Of a stretch of DNA of 64,000 nucleotides, positions 25,506 to 33,526 are shown piece after piece. Under the pieces are notes generated by a model. It was not told where the DNA came from. It searched no databases and saw nothing but the letters and a program-made list of their open reading frames with translations. The stretch comes from DAIQNV01 sp038748775 (GTDB taxonomy: Bacteria; Planctomycetota; Phycisphaerae; Phycisphaerales; UBA1924). Location: contig JBCDIT010000005.1 in assembly GCA_038748775.1 (NCBI GenBank), positions 62,001-126,000 on the forward strand. The letters run 5' to 3'. How positions within the stretch are numbered: position 1 is the first letter of the stretch; every line of letters begins with the position of its first letter. Both the position numbers and the translations under genes were made by a program.

Positions 25506-26489
25506 ATGGTTGAACGCGACTTTTACGAGGTGCTCGGGGTACCCAGAAACGCGGACGCGGAAGCGATCCGCGCGGCCTACCGCACGCTCGCGCGCCGCTA
25601 CCACCCCGACGTCAACAAGGACGAAGGCGCGCAGGCCAAGTTCACAGAGGTCCAAGAGGCGTACGACGTGCTCTCCGACCCTGAGAAACGTGGCTTGTAC
25701 GACAGGGTCGGTCGTTCGGGATACCGCGCCGCGGCGGGCGCTGGTGGCGGGGCGACCTACTCGTGGAGCAACGTCGCGGGGCAGGGCGGCAACGTCGACT
25801 TTGACGCGGACGACCTTCAGTCGATGTTCGACGTGTTCTTCGGCGGTCGAGGGGCTTCGGAGCGTTCTCCGTTTGGGCGGGGCGCGCGGCGTGCGCAGCG
25901 ATCTGGTTCGCCAGCGAGAGGGCGCGACCGCTCGGCGGAGATCACCATCCCGTTCGACGTCGCGATCAAGGGAGGGAAGCGGTCGATCCGCACCGGCGGT
26001 GCTCAGGGGCGCGAGATCGATGTCGCGATCCCTGCTGGGATAGGGCAGGGTGCCAAGCTTCGGGTCCGGGGCGAAGGAGAACCCAGCCACGCCGGCCCGG
26101 GGGATCTCATTCTGACGGTTCGATTTGCCAAACACCCGGTCTGGGAGCGGGGGCGTCCTGACGGGCGTGGGCGGGACGGTTCGGGTCCAGAGGGGTTGGA
26201 TATCACGCTCGAACTTCCGCTGACCGTGGGCGAGGCGATCCTCGGAACCGGTGTGGAGGTTCCGACGCCGTCCGGAACGGTCACCCTGGCGGTTCCGCCA
26301 GGAACCGGCTCGCACGCGAGGCTCCGGCTTCGCGGTCGTGGCGTTGCGGCCAATGGCCAGACCGGTGATCTCTACGCCGTCGTCAAGATCGTCGTTCCCG
26401 ATGCCCTCACGGACGAGCAGCGGGCGGCGGTCGAGGTGCTCGCGAACTCGGTGGCGTCTCCGCGGACCGGGAATCTTTGGCCGGCTTGA
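25506..26489 (+). CDS. DnaJ-type (CbpA-like) co-chaperone
   Basis: 327 aa. The N-terminal J domain (residues 4-70) has the HPD tripeptide in RRYHPDVNKDEG. A Gly/Ser-rich and Arg-rich linker (about 75-140) is followed by the two beta-barrel substrate-binding domains (from AEITIPFDVAIKGGKRSI to the C-terminus, with GDLILTVRF and LTVGEAILGTGVEVPTPSG). There is no CxxCxGxG zinc finger, so it is a type II DnaJ (CbpA-like) that would stimulate DnaK ATPase and deliver substrates. It is not next to dnaK or grpE in the window. Confidence 0.92.
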   Translation: MVERDFYEVLGVPRNADAEAIRAAYRTLARRYHPDVNKDEGAQAKFTEVQEAYDVLSDPEKRGLYDRVGRSGYRAAAGAGGGATYSWSNVAGQGGNVDFDADDLQSMFDVFFGGRGASERSPFGRGARRAQRSGSPARGRDRSAEITIPFDVAIKGGKRSIRTGGAQGREIDVAIPAGIGQGAKLRVRGEGEPSHAGPGDLILTVRFAKHPVWERGRPDGRGRDGSGPEGLDITLELPLTVGEAILGTGVEVPTPSGTVTLAVPPGTGSHARLRLRGRGVAANGQTGDLYAVVKIVVPDALTDEQRAAVEVLANSVASPRTGNLWPA

Positions 26490-26575
26490 GCAGGGGCGTT
26501 TTTCGGCCCAGGCGTTACGCACGGGACGCGTCGATCACGCTCTTGAGTTTGTAGAAACTGGTCACACCACGGCCG

Positions 26576-26591
26576 AAGTCGGTAGACTTGC
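26576..26591 (+). promoter_or_regulatory. Shared AAGTCGGTAGA motif upstream of the sugar transferase
   Basis: AAGTCGGTAGACTTGC lies 61 bp before the TTG start of the sugar transferase gene. The first 11 bases recur exactly at 28296 upstream of the first pilin-like gene. A shorter variant (GTCGGTACACT) lies upstream of the second. TAGACT could serve as a -10 hexamer. Confidence 0.35.
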
Positions 26592-26651
26592 AGATTCTCG
26601 CGTCGCCCACGGACGGGCCGGCGCGGCTGCGCGCCTTAGAGGGTTCCCCCC

Positions 26652-28121
26652 TTGCTCAAGCAGCAACATCAAGCATTTGCATTGCTTCTGGCCTTCGCTG
26701 ACGGGCTTGTGATCTCGGCAGCGTCGTATGCCGCTTGGTTTATGCGTTTAACTGCGCGGGGTGAGCCGGTCCCAGAGGCGTGGGAGAGCTGGTTCAAGCA
26801 CCCGCTCATCCTCTTCACGATCCCGATCATGCTGTTCGCGATGTCGATGTGTGGCCTTTACAAGCCGCGCCGCGACAAGAGCCTGCTCGGTGAGTGTGGT
26901 CATATCGCCAGGGCTTCGTTCTTCGGGACGGCCGCGTTGGTGGTCGCGCTGTGGGCGTTGGGGAACGATCTCATTGACAAGCCGGTTCCTCCTACGTGGT
27001 GGGACCCAGCGGCGATGGGGGCGTGGGCGCCCGATGTTGCGCCGGCAAGGGTGCAGATCCCGTTGTTCGGCATCTTTGTTTGTGTCCTGCTTTGTGCCTT
27101 CCGGGCCACCTTTCGATTGACGCTTCGCCGGCTCCGCTCTCGTGGGTGGAACTTGCGACACGTCGCGGTGGTGGGGGTCGGACGTCTCGGGCAGATCACA
27201 GCCCGAACGTTATCGAGAAACAGTTGGGCGGGGCTCAGCGTGTCCTATTTCGTGAGCCATCACGATCGGAACACCCGGGTGAGTTGTCTGGGGCGGCCGG
27301 TCCGGGGTGGGCTCAGCGACCTTGAGCACCTGCTCGAAACGCGCCCGGTCGATGCGGTCTACCTCGCTTTGCCTCAGCGTCACGCTGGGCGAGTGCCGGA
27401 CGTTTTGCGTCTCTTGGAGCGGTTCGCGGTCGACGTTCGCCTCGTCCCGGACGTGGCGCCTCGGTATCTGCCGAGCGTGATGTCCGTGAGCGAGATGGAA
27501 GGCATGCCGGTCCTCAGCTACCGCGAGTGCCCGACGCTCGGATTGGGGGGGATCACGAAGCGTGGCGTCGATGTCCTTGGAGCCGCGTTTGGACTTGTGC
27601 TCTTCGCGCCGCTCATGGCCGTGATCGCGGTGCTCGTCCGGATGAGCGGGCCCGGAAAGGTCATCTTCAAACAGAGACGCGTGGGCCTGAACGGCGAGAC
27701 ATTCAAGATCTACAAGTTCCGGACGATGACATCCGTTCAGCTCGAAGCGGAGCCACGGTGGACGTCGCGGGACGACGCCCGGATCACGCCGGTGGGGCGC
27801 GTTCTTCGGCGAACGAGCCTGGACGAACTGCCCCAGTTGTTTAACGTGTTGCAGGGGCGGATGAGCCTGGTTGGGCCGCGTCCGGAACGACCGGAACTTG
27901 TGGCCCGGTTCCGGGATGACTGGCGGGGCTACATGCTGCGCCAGCACGTGAAGGCCGGGATGACCGGCTGGGCTCAGGTCAACGGGCTTCGCGGCGACAC
28001 GAGTCTCAAGAAGCGCCTGCAGTACGACCTGTTCTACATTCGTCACTGGTCGGTCTGGTTTGATATTCGTATTTTGTTTATGACGGTGTTTCGCGGGTTT
28101 GTGCACCGGAACGCGCACTGA
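26652..28121 (+). CDS. Polyprenyl-phosphate sugar-1-phosphate transferase (WcaJ/EpsE-type)
   Basis: 489 aa from a TTG with TTAGAGGG upstream. Four or five N-terminal membrane helices are followed by a Rossmann-like CoA-binding-type domain (VAVVGVGRLGQITARTL, about residues 175-290) and the C-terminal bacterial sugar transferase domain (from about 300): KRGVDVLGAAFGLVLF, FKQRRVGLNGETFKIYKFRTM, RITPVGRVLRRTSLDELPQLFNVLQGRMSLVGPRPERPE, GMTGWAQVNG. It attaches the first sugar phosphate to undecaprenyl phosphate, starting exopolysaccharide or O-antigen units. No glycosyltransferase or Wzx/Wzy gene follows; pilin-like genes do. Confidence 0.93.
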   Translation: MLKQQHQAFALLLAFADGLVISAASYAAWFMRLTARGEPVPEAWESWFKHPLILFTIPIMLFAMSMCGLYKPRRDKSLLGECGHIARASFFGTAALVVALWALGNDLIDKPVPPTWWDPAAMGAWAPDVAPARVQIPLFGIFVCVLLCAFRATFRLTLRRLRSRGWNLRHVAVVGVGRLGQITARTLSRNSWAGLSVSYFVSHHDRNTRVSCLGRPVRGGLSDLEHLLETRPVDAVYLALPQRHAGRVPDVLRLLERFAVDVRLVPDVAPRYLPSVMSVSEMEGMPVLSYRECPTLGLGGITKRGVDVLGAAFGLVLFAPLMAVIAVLVRMSGPGKVIFKQRRVGLNGETFKIYKFRTMTSVQLEAEPRWTSRDDARITPVGRVLRRTSLDELPQLFNVLQGRMSLVGPRPERPELVARFRDDWRGYMLRQHVKAGMTGWAQVNGLRGDTSLKKRLQYDLFYIRHWSVWFDIRILFMTVFRGFVHRNAH

Positions 28122-28480
28122 TCACCGTTTGCGGACTCATCTCGTATCTGGACGAAATTCTTGCGGAACCGTGCTGGTTCACGCGGCGAACTCAATGTGA
28201 AGTCGGGCCCCCGGAAACGGAGGTCCATGGCCAATTTACGACCTGCCGAGCACACGTCGGCCTCTTACGGATTCGCCCGTTGCGGTGTATTGAACAAGTC
28301 GGTAGAGTTTGCCGACGAGATTGCATCGTGCGTGTCCCCCCCGAACGAGACGGTGGGAGCGTTCGAGAGCTCGACCCCGCAGAGCGTTGGAAGCGGCTGG
28401 TGAACTGGCGTCCAAAGAGGAACGGCCCCGGTTCGCAACGTAGACCGCTCCGAACCCTGTCGCAGAAAGGGATACAAACA
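28122..28480 (+). promoter_or_regulatory. Intergenic region with candidate promoter for the pilin-like cluster
   Basis: No gene is seen. TTGCGG at 28280-28285 and TAGAGT at 28303-28308 are 17 bp apart, a fair sigma-70-type arrangement. The -10-like hexamer lies inside the AAGTCGGTAGA motif (28296-28306) shared with 26576. If used, this gives a leader of about 165 nt before the first pilin-like gene. Confidence 0.35.
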
Positions 28481-29542
28481 ATGAAGCGTCGTTCGGGCTT
28501 TACCCTGATTGAGTTGCTGGTTGTCATCGCGATTATCGCGTTGTTGATTGGCATTCTCCTCCCCGCTCTCGGCAAGGCGCGCGATTCTGCCCGCAACGGT
28601 GTGAGCCAGAGCAACCTGAAGCAGCTTGGTGTTGCGACCAACACGTACGGCGCTGACTTCGGCGATCGCATCTTCAACTACACGTGGCAACTTGGCGTGC
28701 TTTACACGCTCCCGAACGGCCGCTCGGTCTTCTCGAACAGTGACCAAGTCAAGTTGCACCAATGGCAGCAGGCTGACATCCTCCAGCGTGCCACCGGCCG
28801 CTTTGCAGGTGAGGACGAACTGGCGATCAACGAGACGACCCTCCCGCACCGGCGGTTCCAGCACCTCACTCTCGTTGACTACCTGAGCGGCAAGCTTCCA
28901 GAGCCGGTCGTCGCGAGCCCGCACGACACCAACCTCTCTCGTTGGCAGGCCGATCCGACGAACGCGGTAGAAGGTGTCGTCCCGACCCAGGCGCCTCCTG
29001 GCGCGAACCAGAACAGCTTTACCCGTCCGGAGGTGTACGAGTTGTGGCCGTACGCGTCGAGCTACCGGACCTCAATCTACTCGTGGTCGCGTGAAAAGGG
29101 CGCTCGCATCATCCCGTCGGATGACGACCCGATCTTGGTCCAGGTGACCGCTGGCTCGATCGAGCAACGCAAGCTCGACCAGGTGGCGTTCACGGCGAGC
29201 AAGGTTCAGATGTTTGAAGAGTTTGATTGGTCCAAGGATCAGTACTGGGCTTACGACGACTCGACCGTTCCGCAGCTCTTCTTCGATGCTTCGGTCCGTG
29301 CGAACCGCACGAGCGACGCGAACCGCGGCTGGGACCCGGACAACATCACCGACATGAACGCGTTCTACCAGATCAACTACTACCCGATCGATCCGGACTT
29401 CTTCCCGCCGGCGAAGTTCGACTCCGACGGCGACGGCGTTGACGACAACGTCGAGATCCCCGGGGCGTTTGCCTGGACCCGTGGCGGCCTGCAGGGCGTC
29501 GACTACGGCGGACGCGAGATCAACACCACGAACTGGGAGTGA
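28481..29542 (+). CDS. Pilin-like protein with type IV prepilin N-terminus (paralogue 1 of 3)
   Basis: 353 aa from an ATG preceded by AAAGG. The N-terminus MKRRSGFTLIELLVVIA is a type III (prepilin peptidase) signal with G/F cleavage and Glu5, followed by the hydrophobic helix ending in LGKARDSARNG. The 310-aa body is far larger than a pseudopilin (about 130). It has blocks shared by all three paralogues: TLPHRRFQHL.LVDYLSG-type, PYASSYRTSIYSWS, KVQMFEEFDW, a DSDGDGVDD calcium-loop-like repeat (about 305) and GAFAWTRGGLQGVDYGG. It is likely exported and assembled or anchored at the surface. Function unknown. Confidence 0.85.
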   Translation: MKRRSGFTLIELLVVIAIIALLIGILLPALGKARDSARNGVSQSNLKQLGVATNTYGADFGDRIFNYTWQLGVLYTLPNGRSVFSNSDQVKLHQWQQADILQRATGRFAGEDELAINETTLPHRRFQHLTLVDYLSGKLPEPVVASPHDTNLSRWQADPTNAVEGVVPTQAPPGANQNSFTRPEVYELWPYASSYRTSIYSWSREKGARIIPSDDDPILVQVTAGSIEQRKLDQVAFTASKVQMFEEFDWSKDQYWAYDDSTVPQLFFDASVRANRTSDANRGWDPDNITDMNAFYQINYYPIDPDFFPPAKFDSDGDGVDDNVEIPGAFAWTRGGLQGVDYGGREINTTNWE

Positions 29543-29850
29543 TGCTCGCCGGTTCCTGACAAAGTGCGATCTTACCTGAACGGCTCCGAAAGGAGCCGTT
29601 CGGCTTTTTCGGAGAGACAGAGCCGCGTTCGTCGGTACACTGTCTGAACTTGCGGCTTCGATTGGGATGGAGCCCTTGTTGAATCTGAATCGGCCTTCGC
29701 TGGTCGCGTTCTGCGCGATGGCATTGCGTCGGCCTGGTCTGTCGAGTTCGTGGCCTTCGGCTGCCCTCGCCAGGTCGCTTGTTCTCGTGCCGCGTTTCGC
29801 GGCCGTCGTGATCCGACCCGGCCTTCTGGTCGGCTTCAAGGGGATCCACA
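29543..29850 (+). other. Intergenic region between pilin-like paralogues 1 and 2
   Basis: No gene is seen. It holds a strong terminator (29578-29609) and GTCGGTACACT at 29631-29641, a variant of the motif upstream of paralogue 1. Paralogue 2 therefore probably has its own promoter. Confidence 0.5.
29578..29609 (+). terminator. Intrinsic terminator after pilin-like paralogue 1
   Basis: A 10-bp perfect stem (GAACGGCTCC / GGAGCCGTTC) closed by a GAAA tetraloop is followed by GGCTTTTT. Confidence 0.92.
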
Positions 29851-30903
29851 GTGAGGCGTTCCGCTTTTACCTTGATTGAGTTGTTGGTTGTCATCGCGAT
29901 CATCGCGTTGCTCATCGGCATTCTGCTCCCCGCTCTGGGCAAGGCACGCGATTCGGCGCGCAACGGTGTGAGCCAGTCCAACTTGCGGCAATTGGGCATC
30001 GCATCGGCGACCTACGCGGCCGACTTTTCGGACACGGTCTTCAACTTCAGTTGGGAACCAGGAGCGTTCTACAACCTTGCTGGCAACGACCAGTTGGTGT
30101 TTTCGAACGACAAGGTCATCATCAGCCAGTGGCAGCAGCTCAGTATTCTCTACCAGTACACAAACCGCTACGCTGGCGATGACAGGCTTTCACGCAACGA
30201 TCGCACGCTCCCGCACCGTCGCTTCACCCACCTTGTTCTCGCGGATTACCTCTCGGGCAAACTGCCCGAGCCGATCGCGGCGAGCCCGTTGGACGAGAAC
30301 CTTCTGCGATGGCAAGAGGACCCGACGAACGCGGTCCCGGGTGTCGTTCCGACTGATTCATCGCAGCAAGCGTTCAACAGCAAGAACGTCTATCGACTCT
30401 GGCCCTACGCATCGAGCTACCGCACGTCGATCTACACCTGGTCGAACGAGAAGGGGGCAATCGTTCAGGCGAGCGGGGATCCGATCCTCGTGTTCGCTCC
30501 CGATGCGGCGATCACGCTCCGGAGGCACACGCAGGTCCGGTTCACCTCGGGCAAGGTGCAGATGTTCGAGGAGTTCGATTGGGGCAAAGACCAGTACTGG
30601 GCCTACTCCGACTCGAACGTCAACAAGCTCTTTTTCGATGCTTCAGTGAACAACCAGCCGACGAGCGAGTCGAACCCGGGTTGGGACACCGGCAGCAGCG
30701 GATCGAAGATCAACGACATGGACGAGTTCTACGAGGTGCGGTACACGGCCCTCGATACGAACTTCTTCCCGTTGCCGAAATTCGACACCGACGGCGATGG
30801 GCGGGACGACAAGGCCAACATCCCCGGGGCGTTCGCGTGGACGCGCGGCGGCCTGCAAGGCATCGATTACGGTGGACGAGAGATTAACACGACTGGCTGG
30901 TAG
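29851..30903 (+). CDS. Pilin-like protein (paralogue 2 of 3)
   Basis: 350 aa from a GTG with AAGGGG nine bases upstream. The N-terminus is MRRSAFTLIELLVVIAIIALL, so the residue before the cleavage Phe is Ala rather than Gly, which is tolerated by some prepilin peptidases. The body keeps the shared blocks (LPHRRFTHLVLADYLSGKL, PYASSYRTSIYTWS, KVQMFEEFDWGKDQYWAY, DTDGDGRDD, GAFAWTRGGLQGIDYGG) but is the most divergent of the three in between. It lies 84 bp before paralogue 3 with no terminator between them. Confidence 0.85.
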   Translation: MRRSAFTLIELLVVIAIIALLIGILLPALGKARDSARNGVSQSNLRQLGIASATYAADFSDTVFNFSWEPGAFYNLAGNDQLVFSNDKVIISQWQQLSILYQYTNRYAGDDRLSRNDRTLPHRRFTHLVLADYLSGKLPEPIAASPLDENLLRWQEDPTNAVPGVVPTDSSQQAFNSKNVYRLWPYASSYRTSIYTWSNEKGAIVQASGDPILVFAPDAAITLRRHTQVRFTSGKVQMFEEFDWGKDQYWAYSDSNVNKLFFDASVNNQPTSESNPGWDTGSSGSKINDMDEFYEVRYTALDTNFFPLPKFDTDGDGRDDKANIPGAFAWTRGGLQGIDYGGREINTTGW

Positions 30904-30987
30904 TTGGGTTTGGATTGGCCGGTGCCGGGGGGATGCAGTCCTGGCCCGTTCGGCAGCAGAGCGCGGACACGCGACAGGAGAATCGAC

Positions 30988-32052
30988 ATGAAAGCACGCG
31001 GGTTTACACTCATTGAGCTGTTGGTGGTGATCGCGATCATCGCGCTGCTCATCGGCATCTTGCTGCCGGCTCTCGGCAAGGCACGCGCTTCCGCACGCGA
31101 CGGCGTGAGCCGGAGCAACTTGAAGCAACTCGGAGTCGCGTCGAATACGTACGGTGCTGACTTCGGCGATCGCATCTTCAATTACACGTGGCGGAAGGGG
31201 ATCGTCTATAGCTTGCCCAACGGTCGACAAGTCATCGTCGCGAGCCAGAGCGCCTCGGTGGTCAAGCTTCACCAGTGGCAGCAGGCCGACATTCTCATGC
31301 GGGTGACGGGGCGGTCCGACGGCGATAACGCGCTGCTGATCAACGAGACGACGCTCCCGCACCGGAGGTTCCAGCACTTGGTTCTCGTGGACTACCTGAG
31401 CGGGAAGCTGCCGGAGCCGGTGGTTGCGAGCCCCCACGACGTCAACGTCGCTCGCTGGCAGGCGGATCCGACCAATGCCGTCCCTGGTGTGGTTCCCACG
31501 ATGCCCCCGCCGGCGGCGACGTCGGGCGCGTTTGGCGAGGATGAGGTTTACCAGCTTTGGCCTTACGCGTCGAGCTACCGCACGTCGATCTACTCGTGGT
31601 CGCGTGATAGCGGTCCGATCATCGAGCCGTCAAGCGACCCGGTTCTCGTTTCTGTTCCGGTCGGCGCGATCGAGCAGCGGAAGATTGATCAAGTCGCGTT
31701 CACTTCGAGCAAGGTCCAGATGTTTGAAGAGTTCGATTGGGCCAAGGATCAATACTGGGCGTACGAAGACTCGACGGTTCCACAACTCTTCTTCGATGCG
31801 TCGGTTCGTGGGAACCGCACCGGCGAATCGAACCGTGGCTGGGACGCCGGTGATCCACGGAATATGGACGCGTTCTACCAGATCAACTACTACCCGATCG
31901 ACCCGGACTTCTTCCCCCCGGCGAAATTCGACACCGACGGCGACGGTGCCGACGATGGTGTCGAGATCCCCGGCGCCTTCGCCTGGACGCGTGGCGGACT
32001 TCGCGGCGTCGACTACGGCGGTCGCGAGATCAACACCGAGAACTGGCCCTAA
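30988..32052 (+). CDS. Pilin-like protein (paralogue 3 of 3)
   Basis: 354 aa from an ATG with CAGGAG upstream. The prepilin N-terminus is MKARGFTLIELLVVIA (Gly before the cleavage Phe). It is very like paralogue 1 over its whole length, sharing NLKQLGV..NTYGADFGDRIFNYTW, TLPHRRFQHL, STVPQLFFDASV and INYYPIDPDFFPPAKF, and less like paralogue 2. The order near-copy, divergent copy, near-copy suggests more than one duplication or later gene conversion. A terminator follows at 32080. Confidence 0.85.
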   Translation: MKARGFTLIELLVVIAIIALLIGILLPALGKARASARDGVSRSNLKQLGVASNTYGADFGDRIFNYTWRKGIVYSLPNGRQVIVASQSASVVKLHQWQQADILMRVTGRSDGDNALLINETTLPHRRFQHLVLVDYLSGKLPEPVVASPHDVNVARWQADPTNAVPGVVPTMPPPAATSGAFGEDEVYQLWPYASSYRTSIYSWSRDSGPIIEPSSDPVLVSVPVGAIEQRKIDQVAFTSSKVQMFEEFDWAKDQYWAYEDSTVPQLFFDASVRGNRTGESNRGWDAGDPRNMDAFYQINYYPIDPDFFPPAKFDTDGDGADDGVEIPGAFAWTRGGLRGVDYGGREINTENWP

Positions 32053-32373
32053 AGCCTGATTCCACACTCGCACACTTGAAGCGGCGTCCCCTGGGCGTCG
32101 CTTTTCTTTGCGCCGTGGACGTTCCGAGAACGTTGCGGGCATTCCCCGGAACCGCAACCTACGTGGATTCTGACCAGGGAGAACGAATCGAAGAGATCGC
32201 TTGAGCGTTGTTCTCGCAGCCCGAGAACCAACCCCGAGGGAGGACCCGCTTTGCCTCTTGCCTACCACGCGGAGATTTCGAAGCCGAGCACTGAGCGCCC
32301 GGTGGCCTCTGGCCGATCCGTGGGACCCACTGGGGTGGGAGCCCCGTATCACGGAAGAGGAAGAGAGGCGACG
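32053..32373 (+). other. Intergenic region between the pilin-like cluster and a small gene
   Basis: Apart from the terminator at 32080-32110, it contains no gene or clear repeat. The stretch before 32374 ends in AAGAGAGG, the ribosome site of the small gene. Confidence 0.5.
32080..32110 (+). terminator. Intrinsic terminator after pilin-like paralogue 3
   Basis: A 10-bp stem with two G-U pairs (AGCGGCGTCC / GGGCGTCGCT) and a CCT loop is followed by TTTTCTTT. Confidence 0.82.
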
Positions 32374-32622
32374 ATGAAACTCAACGGTGTGCAGCGCGAC
32401 TGGCTCGCCCGTGCTTTGCTCGAGCTTTCGCACGGCCGCGATCGTCTGTTTGAGGACCTGCTCTGGCTCGGGTTCGGCAACGAGTGGCGTCAGTTGCTCG
32501 ACGGTCTGGTCCGAGGTGGGTGTGTCGTCATCGGGGGTTGTGACAAGGAGACGCCCGAGATCACCGAGGGCGGGATGCGGCTGCTTTCCAAGTTGGAACG
32601 GACCGTCGCGAAGGCGGGCTGA
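32374..32622 (+). CDS. Small protein of unknown function
   Basis: 82 aa from the ATG at 32374 with GAGAGG seven bases upstream. It is helical and amphipathic (VQRDWLARALLELSHGRDRLFEDLLWLGF), with two Cys (GGCVVIGGCDK) and a C-terminal helix LLSKLERTVAKA. It could be a small winged-helix-like or adaptor protein, but no motif is decisive. The ribosome site and codon pattern support real coding. Confidence 0.55.
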   Translation: MKLNGVQRDWLARALLELSHGRDRLFEDLLWLGFGNEWRQLLDGLVRGGCVVIGGCDKETPEITEGGMRLLSKLERTVAKAG

Positions 32623-33005
32623 GGCAGTCGAGGGTTCCTCGCGACCCCTCTTGCATCGGTTTCGGGGCAACCGTCAGGGTTTGGGTGCTCGGCTCCGCAG
32701 GCTTTACTCGATCGCGCGAGAGCGTTCGTTGCTGAGAGCAACGATGTTTGTTTCGTAGCGTCCATTCGGGATCCTGGTTCGCTTGGTCTTGGGCGACGAA
32801 CAACGAGCCCGCGGCGCGAGCAAGGGATCTCCTCCGCCTCCGTTTCTCTGGTCCCTTCATTTCTCGTGCGCAAGCGAGCATCGAAGGTTCTTGAGGCCAT
32901 GAAGAACGCTCCGCTCGGGAGAGCCCTTGCTCGCGCTGCGGGCTCGTTGGTATCGGGACGCTCTCAGACTCGGTACGTCACCCGCTACGAGTTCACTTCG
33001 ACTGC
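32623..33005. other. Intergenic region carrying a MITE-like element
   Basis: No gene is seen. The region holds the 149-bp inverted-repeat element listed at 32801-32949. The flanking 180 bp upstream show nothing recognisable. Confidence 0.6.
32801..32949 (-). mobile_element. 149-bp MITE-like element with 26-bp terminal inverted repeats (copy A)
   Basis: The ends 32801-32826 and 32924-32949 are inverted repeats matching at 25 of 26 bases; both outer ends read CAACGAGCCC. The interior aligns along its length with the element at 63469-63617 in opposite orientation and the same 149-bp length, including the blocks CTCCCGAGCGGAGCGTTC, GCACGAGAAA and ACGGAGGCGGAG. It encodes no protein. This fits a non-autonomous transposon (MITE) or a large REP-like palindrome. 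No obvious target duplication is seen. Confidence 0.75.
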
Positions 33006-33503
33006 TTAGAGCCGTAGCTGCCAGTATCCCACGTCGAGACACCTGCCAAACTTCTCCGCGATGCCCTCAAACGTGCCGACGTGTCGGAAGCCCAAGGACT
33101 CGTGAAGTCTGACGCTTGCCTCGTTCGGGAGGGAGATGCCGCCGATGGCGTCGCGAGCCCCGGCGGCGCGGACACGTTGAATGAGCTCTGTGTACAGGGC
33201 TTTGCCGACGCCTCGCCCCCTTGCGGATCCATCGACGTAGACGGTGAATTCAACGGTGGCGTCGTACCCGTCGCGCGGGTTCCACGGCCCTGCCCATGCC
33301 CCTCCGACGACCAGCCCGTCGATTTCCGCGGCGAGCGTGGGGTAAAGCTCCGTGGCAGACTTGATCCGCTCAGCGAGTTCGGAGACCGGGCGGTGGTCGA
33401 ACCACACACTCGAGACGGTGTGGTCGATCGCGTCGTTGTAGATCGCCGTGATCGGACCAGCGTCCGATGTGGTTGCGTTGCGGATGATGGGTGTGTGACT
33501 CAC
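33006..33503 (-). CDS. GNAT N-acetyltransferase (phosphinothricin acetyltransferase-like)
   Basis: 165 aa from a GTG at 33503. The order matches the PAT/Bar-like branch of GNAT enzymes: IRNATTSDAGPITAIYNDAI near the N-terminus, SSVWFDHRPVSELAERI, VVGGAWAGPWNPRDGYDATVEFTVYV, the acetyl-CoA loop RGRGVGKALYTELI (about residue 98) and GGISLPNEASVRLHESLGFRHVGTF. It would acetylate a small amine from acetyl-CoA; in this branch the substrates include phosphinothricin and methionine sulfoximine. It is divergent from mnmG with about 23 bp between starts. A longer in-frame N-terminus would overlap mnmG. Confidence 0.87.
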   Translation of the reverse strand: MSHTPIIRNATTSDAGPITAIYNDAIDHTVSSVWFDHRPVSELAERIKSATELYPTLAAEIDGLVVGGAWAGPWNPRDGYDATVEFTVYVDGSARGRGVGKALYTELIQRVRAAGARDAIGGISLPNEASVRLHESLGFRHVGTFEGIAEKFGRCLDVGYWQLRL

Positions 33504-33526
33504 GGGCGCGAGTCTACGATTTGTTC

